Origin: an uncultured Siphonobacter sp.
Lineage (GTDB): Bacteria > Bacteroidota > Bacteroidia > Cytophagales > Spirosomataceae
Direction: 5' to 3'
DNA length: 58,663 bases
Assembly (NCBI GenBank): GCA_913774715.1
Contig: CAJYHS010000236.1
Location: 1 to 58,663 of the forward strand
Part shown: one piece after another, positions 26,415-34,201 of the stretch
Numbering within the stretch: the stretch's first letter is position 1
Layout: each line of letters opens with the position of its first letter
The notes under the pieces: generated by a model
Database searches by the model: none
What the model was told of the DNA's origin: nothing
Seen by the model: only the letters and a program-made list of their open reading frames with translations
Position numbers and translations under genes: made by a program

Positions 26415-27884
26415 ATGCCATCATCAACGTACGAATATCTAGGGACGAAACAGAAAGCCCTTAAAATAAATCTTGATAAACGAATTTACGGATCCTATGC
26501 CGAGATCGGAGCGGGGCAGGAAGTAGCCGCTAACTTTTTCAAAGCGGGCGGTGCTTCTGGTACCATAGCAAAGACGATGTCTGCGTATGACATGACGTTT
26601 TCAAACGCCATTTACGGCCCTGAAGAAAGTGGTCGTTATGTAGTAGAAAGCCGGCTGGTAAAGATGTTACGTCATGAGTACGACTTACTTATCGAGCGAT
26701 TGGATCAAAAGCGGGGCCAGGAAACCTGCTTTTTTTCTTTTGCTAATACAGTAGTGGCTCTCAATTATCATAAAACGAATGAGTCGCACGGCTGGGTTGG
26801 ATTGCGTTTTCAGTTATCGCCTCAATCGGAACCGAACGAGGTAATTATCCACGTTCGAATGCTGGATAATGATACCATTCTTCAGCAGCAGGCTTTGGGT
26901 ATTATCGGGGTCAACCTGATGTATGGATGTTATTACTACCATCAAATGCCCGAAACGCTTCTGCGTTCGTTAATGGATGATTTGACGACAGATCGCATTG
27001 AAATAGACATGATTCGGTTCAATGGCCCTGATTTCAAGGCTGTTGATAACCGCTTGATGAGCTTGTATCTGGTTAAACACGGCTTCACGAATGCGGCTTT
27101 ATTCGGTCCTAACGGACAAAATTTACAGCCTGCAGATGCCCTGTATAAAAAGCATATTGCAGTGATTCGGGGACGTTTCCGTCCCTTTGCTCTGGTGCAT
27201 CAGGATATGCTTCAAAACGGCGTTGCTCAATTTCTGGAAGACCCTGAAGTTGACCCCAATCGGGTAGTGGTACTGACGGAGTTAACCCTTCAGAACCTGC
27301 GTGATGGCGACGACATTAACGAGAAAGACTTCCTTGACCGGGTGGATATTCTGGGGAAACTGGGCCTTACGGTAATGGTATCCAACTATACAGAATATTA
27401 CAAGCTGATTTCATACCTGGCAAAGCTGACCAAACTGAAGATTGGCCTTATTATGGGTATTCCCAATCTGGAATTCATCTTCGACGAGCAGCATTATGCT
27501 AATCTGCCGGGCGGAATTCTGGAAGCTTTTGCCACGCTCTTTAGTCGGAAAGTTAAGCTTTACGTATATCCGGCTTTACGCCCTGATGGTACGCTGGCTA
27601 ACTGCTTTAAATTCCAGCTGCCTTTTCATCTGCGAGACTTGTTTAGCTACCTGATTTCCAACAATAAGATTGAGGACATTCGGAGCTTTAACAAGAAGAA
27701 CCTACATATCCTTTCTGATCAGGTTTTAGCAATGATTAAGTCGGCGGACGATGGTTGGGAACAGTACGTTCCTGATGAAGTAGCCACCATGATCAAGGAT
27801 AAATGTCTGTTCGGTTTTCCCTGTGTTGTGTATCCAAAAGAGGAAAACAAGATTGAAAGTGCAGACGAGTTCTTTGCGGAGTAA
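26415..27884 (+). CDS. Conserved uncharacterised protein (489 aa)
   Basis: I do not recognise a characterised family. The protein has 489 residues from the ATG at 26415; the longer frame starts at TTG 26358. Its N-terminus is distinctive: KRIYGSYAEIGAGQEVAANFFKAGG, given here in two overlapping pieces KRIYGSYAEIGAGQEVAA and VAANFFKAGGASGTIAKTMSAY. Later come SRLVKMLRHEYDLL, GWVGLRFQLSPQ, and GPDFKAVDNRLMSLYLVKHG. No signal peptide or membrane helix is evident, so it is cytoplasmic. I recall homologues labelled as nicotinate-nucleotide adenylyltransferase, but I see no HxGH motif, so I do not adopt that. A shared terminator follows. Confidence 0.75.
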   Translation: MPSSTYEYLGTKQKALKINLDKRIYGSYAEIGAGQEVAANFFKAGGASGTIAKTMSAYDMTFSNAIYGPEESGRYVVESRLVKMLRHEYDLLIERLDQKRGQETCFFSFANTVVALNYHKTNESHGWVGLRFQLSPQSEPNEVIIHVRMLDNDTILQQQALGIIGVNLMYGCYYYHQMPETLLRSLMDDLTTDRIEIDMIRFNGPDFKAVDNRLMSLYLVKHGFTNAALFGPNGQNLQPADALYKKHIAVIRGRFRPFALVHQDMLQNGVAQFLEDPEVDPNRVVVLTELTLQNLRDGDDINEKDFLDRVDILGKLGLTVMVSNYTEYYKLISYLAKLTKLKIGLIMGIPNLEFIFDEQHYANLPGGILEAFATLFSRKVKLYVYPALRPDGTLANCFKFQLPFHLRDLFSYLISNNKIEDIRSFNKKNLHILSDQVLAMIKSADDGWEQYVPDEVATMIKDKCLFGFPCVVYPKEENKIESADEFFAE

Positions 27885-27918
27885 TCTGTTAGTAGAGATG
27901 AAATTCTAATTAGAGTAT

Positions 27919-27960
27919 AAATAAAGAGCCCCGAATCGTCTGGTTCGGGGCTCTTTATTT
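27919..27960. terminator. Bidirectional terminator, 17-bp perfect stem
   Basis: AAATAAAGAGCCCCGAA (27919-27935) pairs perfectly with 27944-27960 around an 8-nt loop. It serves the 489-aa gene and the converging RND pump gene. Confidence 0.9.
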
Positions 27961-27978
27961 ATATGATATAGCTAACGA

Positions 27979-30900
27979 TTACACCAGTGACATTTCTGGC
28001 TCCACGGGCTTCTCATTTGGCTTCAACGGTTTGTCTTCATCTTTTCGGCGAGACATCATTGTGTATACTGCTGGAATTACGTATAAAGTCAGTAACAACG
28101 AGAACATAATACCGCCCACAATCACAATACCCAGCGGAATACGGCTGGTAGCGGCGGCACCCAGTGACAGGGCAATAGGTAAGGCTCCCAAGGCCATAGC
28201 TAAGCTCGTCATTAAAATAGGGCGTAAACGCATGGTTGCAGAAGTAATCGCGGCATCTACTTTATTCAAGCCTTCTTTACGTTGTTCGTTTGCAAATTCC
28301 ACGATCAGAATTCCGTTTTTCGTTACCAGACCTACCAACATAATCATCCCGATTTGAGAGAAAATATTAAGCGTTTGATCGAATAACCAAAGCGATAGTA
28401 AGGCTCCTGCCAAGGCTAATGGTACCGTAATCATGATGATAATTGGATCAAGGAAGCTTTCAAATTGAGCCGCCAGGATCAGGTAAATCAACACCAAGGC
28501 TAATAAAAAGGCAAAAGATGTATTCGACGAACTTTCAGCATAATCGCGGGAAGCTCCCGATAAGGCCGTAGCAAAGCCCTGTTCTGTCAATTTGAGTTGT
28601 TTGGATACTGATTCCATGGCTTTAATACCATCGGCAATGGTCATGCCGGGAGCTAAGCCTGCCGAGATCGTTGCCGATTTATACCGATTGTAGTGATACA
28701 GCTGGGGCGGCGTAGTAGACTCCGTAACACGAACCAGGTTATCTAACTGAATCGCTTCGCCCCGACTATTTTTGACGTATAAAGTCTGTAAGTCGATGGG
28801 TTGAGAACGATCTTTCCGGTAGACTTCTCCCATAACCTGATATTGCTTCCCTTTCATCGTGAAATAACCGTATCGACGATTACTGTAAGCCAATTGCATG
28901 GTTTCTGAAATATCTGCTACAGATACGCCCAGTTCACTTGCTTTGGCCCGGTCAATTTCCACTCGTAACTCTGGCTTATTGAATTTCAGGTCAATATCAA
29001 CCCCCTGCAATGCCGGGTTCTGGTTGGCTGCATCGATGAATTTAGGAAGAATAGCCTTGAGCTTTTCGAAATCGTTGTGCTGAATGACGAAAGAAACGGG
29101 TAAGCCCCCCCGGCGGTTAACGGCAATGGTTTGTTCCTGAACGGCAAAGGCTTTTCCTTCGGGGAAGTTCTTGGTATTGCGGTTAATCATTTCAACGATT
29201 TGCTGTTGACTGCGAGTCCGCTCATTAATTTCGGGTAACCCAATGCGAATGGTTCCCGAGTTAACTGAACCAGCTCCCGAGAAACCGGGGGCCGTAATGC
29301 TCATGACGATGCGGCTTTCGGGAACAGAGTCCATCAGAAACTGGCTTAGCCGTTGCATATAATCGTCCATGTAATCGTAAGAAGTTCCTTCCGGAGCCGT
29401 TACCGAAAGCCGGAACTGGCTACGATCTTCCAGCGGAGCTAACTCCGACTGAATGTTATTATAGAGTACATACGCCAGACCAAAACAACCCGCGATGATT
29501 ACCCAAGCCATCCATCTTACTTTCATAAAGCTGGTCAGCGTTTGCTGATAGCCGCGGTCCAAGGATTGGAAAAAAGGCTCCGTTTTGTCGTAGAACCACG
29601 AATTTTTGTGCTTCTTTTTCGACATAATGACGTTCAGAACCGGCGTCAATGTCAGCGATACGAAGGCTGAAATCAAAACGGCACCGGCTACTACAATACC
29701 AAACTCACGGAATAGCCGTCCTACAAACCCTTCCAGAAAAATAATGGGAAGGAATACGAACGCCAGCGTAACCGAAGTAGAAATAACGGCGAAGAAAATC
29801 TCTTCCGAACCTTCTTTAGCAGCCTGCATACGCGGCATCCCCGCTTCCAGTTTCTTGAAAATGTTCTCTGTGACTACAATCCCATCATCCACTACAAGAC
29901 CCGTGGCAAGTACAATGGCCAGCATGGTCAGAATGTTGATGGTAAAGCCAAAAATGTACATAATGAAGAAAGCTCCCACCAGTGAGACTGGAATGTCAAT
30001 CAGAGGTCGGAAAGCAATGGCCCAGTCACGGAAGAACAGGTAGATGATAATAACCACCAATACCAGCGAAATGAGCAGCGTTTCTTCTACTTCAGTAATG
30101 GATTTCTTGATGAAGCGAGTATTGTCAAGAGCGATATTCAGACTTAAGTCTTTAGGAAGATCGGTTTTAATTTCTTCCAGACGTTTATAGAATTCATCGG
30201 CAATGGATACGTAGTTGGATCCGGGCTGCGGAACGATGGCCATACCTACCATGGCAATGCCGTTTCCACGCATGGCCGTTTCTTCATTTTCAGGTCCAAG
30301 CACTGCTTCACCGACGTCGGAAAGGTGAACTACCTGACTGTTCGTATTGCGAAGAATAATATTGTTAAATTCTTCCTCAGTCGTGAGTCGGCCGAACGTA
30401 CGAATACTTAATTCGGTCGCATTACCTGCGATTTTACCCGAAGGCAATTCGACGTTTTCACGCGATAAAGCATTCAGTACATCAACGGCGGTGATGTTAT
30501 AAGCCGACAGCTTGGCCGGGTCTAGCCAAAGACGCATGGCGTAGCGTTTCTCCCCCCAGATTTGAATGGCACTCACGCCGGGAATGGTTTGCAGACGTTC
30601 CTGTAAAACGTTGGTTGCATAATCATTCAGCTCCAAAATATTCCGGGAAGAGCTTTGAACCGTCATGGTAATAATAGCGTCCGAGTTAGCATCAGCCTTA
30701 CTTACGACGGGCGGAGCATCCAGGTCATTCGGTAACTGGCGTTGAGCCTGTGAAACCTTATCCCGCACATCATTAGCGGCGGCTTCCAAATCTGCTTCGA
30801 GGTTAAATTCGACGGTAATGTTGCTGGTACCCTGACTACTGGTTGAAGAAATGGAACGTACCCCGGCAATACCGTTAATGGCTTTTTCCAGAGGTTCCGT

Positions 30901-31089
30901 AATCTGAGATTCGATGATATCAGCATTCGCCCCGGCGTAGCTTGTTCGGACGTTAATAATCGGAGGGTCAATGGCGGGGAAGTCTCGCACCCCTAAAAAT
31001 GTAAACCCTACATACCCGAATAGCACAATGATGATATTCATCACAATGGCTAATACAGGGCGGCTCAGAGACAAAGAGGGTAAACTCAT
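27979..31089 (-). CDS. RND efflux transporter permease (AcrB/HAE1 type)
   Basis: The 1036-residue inner-membrane pump drives drug or solute export by proton flow and works with the adaptor encoded just upstream. It has the RND layout: TM1, a large periplasmic loop, TM2-6, a second loop, then TM8-12. The TM4 proton-relay pair is in VVDDGIVVTEN (about residue 400), and the partner Lys of TM10 is in GLVTKNGILIVEFAN (about 925). Length and FLGVRDFPAIDPP at the start fit the HAE1 hydrophobe/amphiphile group rather than metal pumps. No outer-membrane channel gene lies in the window, so it must use one from elsewhere. The C-terminal tail is Pro/Glu/Lys-rich. Confidence 0.95.
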   Translation of the reverse strand: MSLPSLSLSRPVLAIVMNIIIVLFGYVGFTFLGVRDFPAIDPPIINVRTSYAGANADIIESQITEPLEKAINGIAGVRSISSTSSQGTSNITVEFNLEADLEAAANDVRDKVSQAQRQLPNDLDAPPVVSKADANSDAIITMTVQSSSRNILELNDYATNVLQERLQTIPGVSAIQIWGEKRYAMRLWLDPAKLSAYNITAVDVLNALSRENVELPSGKIAGNATELSIRTFGRLTTEEEFNNIILRNTNSQVVHLSDVGEAVLGPENEETAMRGNGIAMVGMAIVPQPGSNYVSIADEFYKRLEEIKTDLPKDLSLNIALDNTRFIKKSITEVEETLLISLVLVVIIIYLFFRDWAIAFRPLIDIPVSLVGAFFIMYIFGFTINILTMLAIVLATGLVVDDGIVVTENIFKKLEAGMPRMQAAKEGSEEIFFAVISTSVTLAFVFLPIIFLEGFVGRLFREFGIVVAGAVLISAFVSLTLTPVLNVIMSKKKHKNSWFYDKTEPFFQSLDRGYQQTLTSFMKVRWMAWVIIAGCFGLAYVLYNNIQSELAPLEDRSQFRLSVTAPEGTSYDYMDDYMQRLSQFLMDSVPESRIVMSITAPGFSGAGSVNSGTIRIGLPEINERTRSQQQIVEMINRNTKNFPEGKAFAVQEQTIAVNRRGGLPVSFVIQHNDFEKLKAILPKFIDAANQNPALQGVDIDLKFNKPELRVEIDRAKASELGVSVADISETMQLAYSNRRYGYFTMKGKQYQVMGEVYRKDRSQPIDLQTLYVKNSRGEAIQLDNLVRVTESTTPPQLYHYNRYKSATISAGLAPGMTIADGIKAMESVSKQLKLTEQGFATALSGASRDYAESSSNTSFAFLLALVLIYLILAAQFESFLDPIIIMITVPLALAGALLSLWLFDQTLNIFSQIGMIMLVGLVTKNGILIVEFANEQRKEGLNKVDAAITSATMRLRPILMTSLAMALGALPIALSLGAAATSRIPLGIVIVGGIMFSLLLTLYVIPAVYTMMSRRKDEDKPLKPNEKPVEPEMSLV

Positions 31090-31119
31090 GCTTAACTGGT
31101 TTAGACGAATAGCTAATTC

Positions 31120-31181
31120 AGATATTTTTATAAGTAGGAAGAGCCGTAAGGGTTTACAAGACAGTTAGTTAAAAAATATCT
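31120..31181. repeat. AT-rich inverted repeat between pump and adaptor genes
   Basis: AGATATTTTT (31120-31129) is repeated inverted at 31172-31181, 42 bases apart. It lies in the 141-bp gap of the adaptor-pump operon and may form a hairpin in the message. Confidence 0.35.
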
Positions 31182-31230
31182 ATACCAGGACTCTGCCGCT
31201 TTCAGATAAGTAGAAAGGAAGAAGTAAAAC

Positions 31231-32310
31231 TTATTTTTTTACGCTTCTGATCTTTAATGCCTGATCAGGTTTAATCTGTAAAATTCCGGTAGTAATGACC
31301 GTGTCCCCCGCCTGAATTCCGCTCAGAATCTGAACTTTGGTATCTGTACGGGTTCCGGTTTCTACGGTCTGATACGAAGCCTTACCCTGACGCGAGATTA
31401 CTACCTGCTTATCCTTAGTTCCAGGGATAATGGCCTGTGAAGGAACCATTAATGCCTGGGGCGTTTGACCCAAACGTAATTTTACCTGAGCAAACTGGCC
31501 GGGACGAATCTGATTGGCTCCATTGGGAACCAGGGCTCGTAACTTTACTGTCCGGGTAGCCAAATCAATTTTAGGCTCAATCGCGTACACTTTACCTTCG
31601 TACGCCTTCGATTCACTGGATACATTGAAGCTTACAACATCTCCAACTTTTACTTTATCAGTGTATTTTTCAGGAATGGAAAAGTCAACTTTCAGTGGAT
31701 TGGTTTGCTGGAAACTGGCAATCACTGTGGTTGGAGTAACAATGGCTCCTTCACTCACATAACGCAGACCAATCTTTCCGGAGAAAGGAGCCCGAATTTC
31801 AGTGCGTTGCAATTGAGCTTTTGCTACGGCCATATCAGCGTCAAACGCATCTACCTGCGACTGGGCTACATCCACTTCCTGCTTACTTACGCCTTCGCGT
31901 TCCAGCAGGTATTGCAGACGCTCCAGCGATTTTTGAGCTAACTGACGCTGCGTTTTTACTTTTAGCACCTGAGCTGATAAATCAGCATCATATAATTTAA
32001 TCAACAAAGCTCCTTTCGGAACGATCTGACCTTCTTTAAAATAGATCTTTACCACCCGGGCATTAATTTCCGATTGCAACGAAATCTCTTCATTACTTTG
32101 CAACGTACCACTCGTTTCGATTGCGTTATCGAGTTGCTCCGTACTGGCAATGTATCCATCCACGGTTAAGGCTTTAGGACCACCGGCAGATTTACTTTCA
32201 TTGCCGGCCTTTTTCTTTTCCGCACGATTCAGTTTGCCATATACCAGATACCCAATGCCGCCAACAATTGCAACCACGAGTAACCAGCGAACAAGACTTG
32301 AAGATTTCAT
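31231..32310 (-). CDS. RND efflux periplasmic adaptor (membrane fusion protein)
   Basis: The 359-residue protein links the inner-membrane pump to an outer-membrane channel. An N-terminal hydrophobic segment (LVRWLLVVAIVGGIGYLVY) anchors or exports it; there is no lipobox Cys, unlike AcrA. A lipoyl-type half motif (QSEINARVVKIYFKEGQIVPKG), a coiled-coil hairpin (about 110-165, LAQKSLERLQYLLEREGVS), the second lipoyl half (RAPFSGKIGLRYVSEGAIV) and a beta-barrel domain follow in the usual order. It is upstream of the pump gene on the same strand with a 141-bp gap, so the adaptor is transcribed first. Confidence 0.93.
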   Translation of the reverse strand: MKSSSLVRWLLVVAIVGGIGYLVYGKLNRAEKKKAGNESKSAGGPKALTVDGYIASTEQLDNAIETSGTLQSNEEISLQSEINARVVKIYFKEGQIVPKGALLIKLYDADLSAQVLKVKTQRQLAQKSLERLQYLLEREGVSKQEVDVAQSQVDAFDADMAVAKAQLQRTEIRAPFSGKIGLRYVSEGAIVTPTTVIASFQQTNPLKVDFSIPEKYTDKVKVGDVVSFNVSSESKAYEGKVYAIEPKIDLATRTVKLRALVPNGANQIRPGQFAQVKLRLGQTPQALMVPSQAIIPGTKDKQVVISRQGKASYQTVETGTRTDTKVQILSGIQAGDTVITTGILQIKPDQALKIRSVKK

Positions 32311-32753
32311 AGATAAATTTTAAGCAAAAACCCGCTTGTAAGAGAAGTCGGGGTACGTTAGATAATGGAGGTTTGCAGGGTTTAATATTGGACGAAATTA
32401 ACTGTTTTTTGTGCTTAATTTCTATGAACCTTGTACTGCAGCCGGGGAAATGGAAAATCCAAAGACCAAGTAGGGGAGGAGTATGAAAAACTCCCGTAGT
32501 TTTGCGACGTAATTTTTAGTGTTACGGAAAGAAAACGGATTTCTACAAAAGCTTTTACAGAACGGCTAACTTTAGCGAATCCCTTTTCGCTTGTCTTAAA
32601 ACGGACATAAATTGCCGTATTTGAGCCCGGTAACTAATATCTTAGGCTATAGTCCGAAAAAGCCACGCTTACTACTGACGCTTCCCAGCCATTCAAACAA
32701 ACGTATGAAAAGACTTTACCTCTAATTTGTTAAACTCTATTAATCAGTAAATT
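32311..32753. other. 443-bp intergenic region between divergent adaptor and FSA genes
   Basis: No gene is seen. It must hold both divergent promoters. TAGTTTTG at 32497-32504 matches the -7 box on the plus strand but is 250 bp before the next start. No open frame, long repeat or convincing hairpin is visible. Confidence 0.5.
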
Positions 32754-33407
32754 ATGAAATTTTTCATTGATACTGCTAACCTCGATGAAATTCGGGAAGC
32801 CCATGAATTGGGTGTGCTGGATGGTGTAACTACTAACCCTTCGCTCATGGCGAAAGTGGGCATTAAAGGAAAAAATAACGTACTCAAGCATTATAAAGAC
32901 ATCTGTAATATCGTTGATGGCGACGTAAGTGCAGAAGTAATCAGTACCGATTTGAAAGGAATCATTCGGGAGGGCGAAGAGCTAGCCGATATTGATGAGA
33001 AGATCGTAGTGAAAGTTCCCATGATCCGCGAGGGAGTTAAGGCCTTGCGGTATTTTTCTGAAAAGGAGATCAAGACGAATTGCACACTGGTATTTTCGGC
33101 GGGACAGGCTTTGCTTGCGGCTAAAGCCGGAGCTACCTACGTTTCGCCCTTCATTGGCCGCCTGGATGATATCTCTTACGATGGAATTGAACTAATCGAA
33201 TCCATTGTTTCCATCTATGAAAACTACGGGTTTATGACGCAGGTATTAGCCGCGTCGATTCGTCACCCGGTTCATATTCTGAAGTGTGCCGAAATTGGAG
33301 CTGATGTAGCTACCTGCCCTTTATCGGTGATTACCTCCTTATTAAATCACCCTCTGACAGATTCAGGATTGAAGAAGTTTTTGGAAGATGCCAGCAAATT
33401 TGCCTGA
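32754..33407 (+). CDS. fsa: Transaldolase/fructose-6-phosphate aldolase family protein
   Basis: The 217-residue protein is the small subfamily of transaldolases (FSA/TalC type), which forms a Schiff base with the donor sugar. The catalytic lysine is K87 in IVVKVPM, and [15 protein letters not shown] with D6 and [12 protein letters not shown] with N28 are the conserved first and second strands. FSA cleaves fructose 6-phosphate to dihydroxyacetone and glyceraldehyde 3-phosphate, whereas many short bacterial homologues are true transaldolases; a Phe/Gln key residue would separate them. In this protein that position is not clear to me, so the activity remains open. A good terminator follows. Confidence 0.9.
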   Translation: MKFFIDTANLDEIREAHELGVLDGVTTNPSLMAKVGIKGKNNVLKHYKDICNIVDGDVSAEVISTDLKGIIREGEELADIDEKIVVKVPMIREGVKALRYFSEKEIKTNCTLVFSAGQALLAAKAGATYVSPFIGRLDDISYDGIELIESIVSIYENYGFMTQVLAASIRHPVHILKCAEIGADVATCPLSVITSLLNHPLTDSGLKKFLEDASKFA

Positions 33408-33443
33408 TCAGTCTGATCGTAAAACATAATTTGTTAAATGTTT

Positions 33444-33471
33444 AAAAAGCCCGCAGTCAGCGGGCTTTTTT
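33444..33471 (+). terminator. Intrinsic terminator of the FSA gene
   Basis: AAAAAGCCCGC-AGTCA-GCGGGCTTTTTT, an 11-bp stem with T-run. Confidence 0.92.
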
Positions 33472-33566
33472 CGTAAAAATTTGATTAAAAAAACTTAAAT
33501 CAACCATATCTATGCGTTTTATGAAACTTCACTTTTATGTTTGTATAATAGAATTACTGATTGCTC

Positions 33567-33920
33567 ATGTTAAAACGTATCTGCTTACTATTCTTTTTAC
33601 TCGGTTGTAGCCTGGCTTCCCAGGCTCAGAACAAACCGAGTGAGCAGCGTACGGACCCTGTGCTGGAGGAAGCATCCCCGGGAGGCTTTTCTAAAGTGAT
33701 TGGCTTTATTAAAAATGCAGGGAAAGCCATTGATAATCCTTCCAAACTTAAATTCGAGGTTGTGGATGATGAACATCCTCCCCGTGAAAAACCCAAAAAT
33801 GGATTTTCTAAGTTTATCCATTTCATCAAAGATGTAGGGAAAGTAATGGATGATCCCACGAACCTGAAAATTTCCGTGGAAGAAGAAAATAACCGTTCTC
33901 GCAAATCCCAACGCGATTAA
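33567..33920 (+). CDS. Small secreted protein with a duplicated 29-residue repeat
   Basis: The 117-residue product starts at ATG 33567 (MLKRICLLFFLLG); a TTG two codons upstream extends the frame. A signal peptide is probably cleaved after SLASQA. LLGC inside it resembles a lipobox, but the hydrophobic stretch before the Cys is too short. The mature part is two copies of one unit: GFSKVIGFIKNAGKAIDNP (from residue 40) and GFSKFIHFIKDVGKVMDDP (from residue 79), each followed by LK and an acidic strand. About 15 of 29 positions agree. I know no family for it. It precedes a large outer-membrane protein gene on the same strand with a 280-bp gap. Confidence 0.7.
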   Translation: MLKRICLLFFLLGCSLASQAQNKPSEQRTDPVLEEASPGGFSKVIGFIKNAGKAIDNPSKLKFEVVDDEHPPREKPKNGFSKFIHFIKDVGKVMDDPTNLKISVEEENNRSRKSQRD

Positions 33921-34201
33921 CGCTCTTATCTCGTTTCTGAATACCCTGATTTTCCGATTATCTTCTAGACTTCTCGCAATTTTTTTTGCGTGGGATGCAA
34001 CGCGTTTTTCCTGATCTGCATCATTTAGTCTCAAATTTTCTGGCGTTCTTCTCTTTTTCTATTCATCCCAGCTTCTTTACCGTTCATCACTTTATTTGGC
34101 TATTCAAGGTAGCTTGTATTGCATAGTACTGTAAATCGCCCTCATCTTTGTCCCATCAACAAGAGCAAAACACACCTATAGAACTGTCTTTTCCTTAATT
34201 C

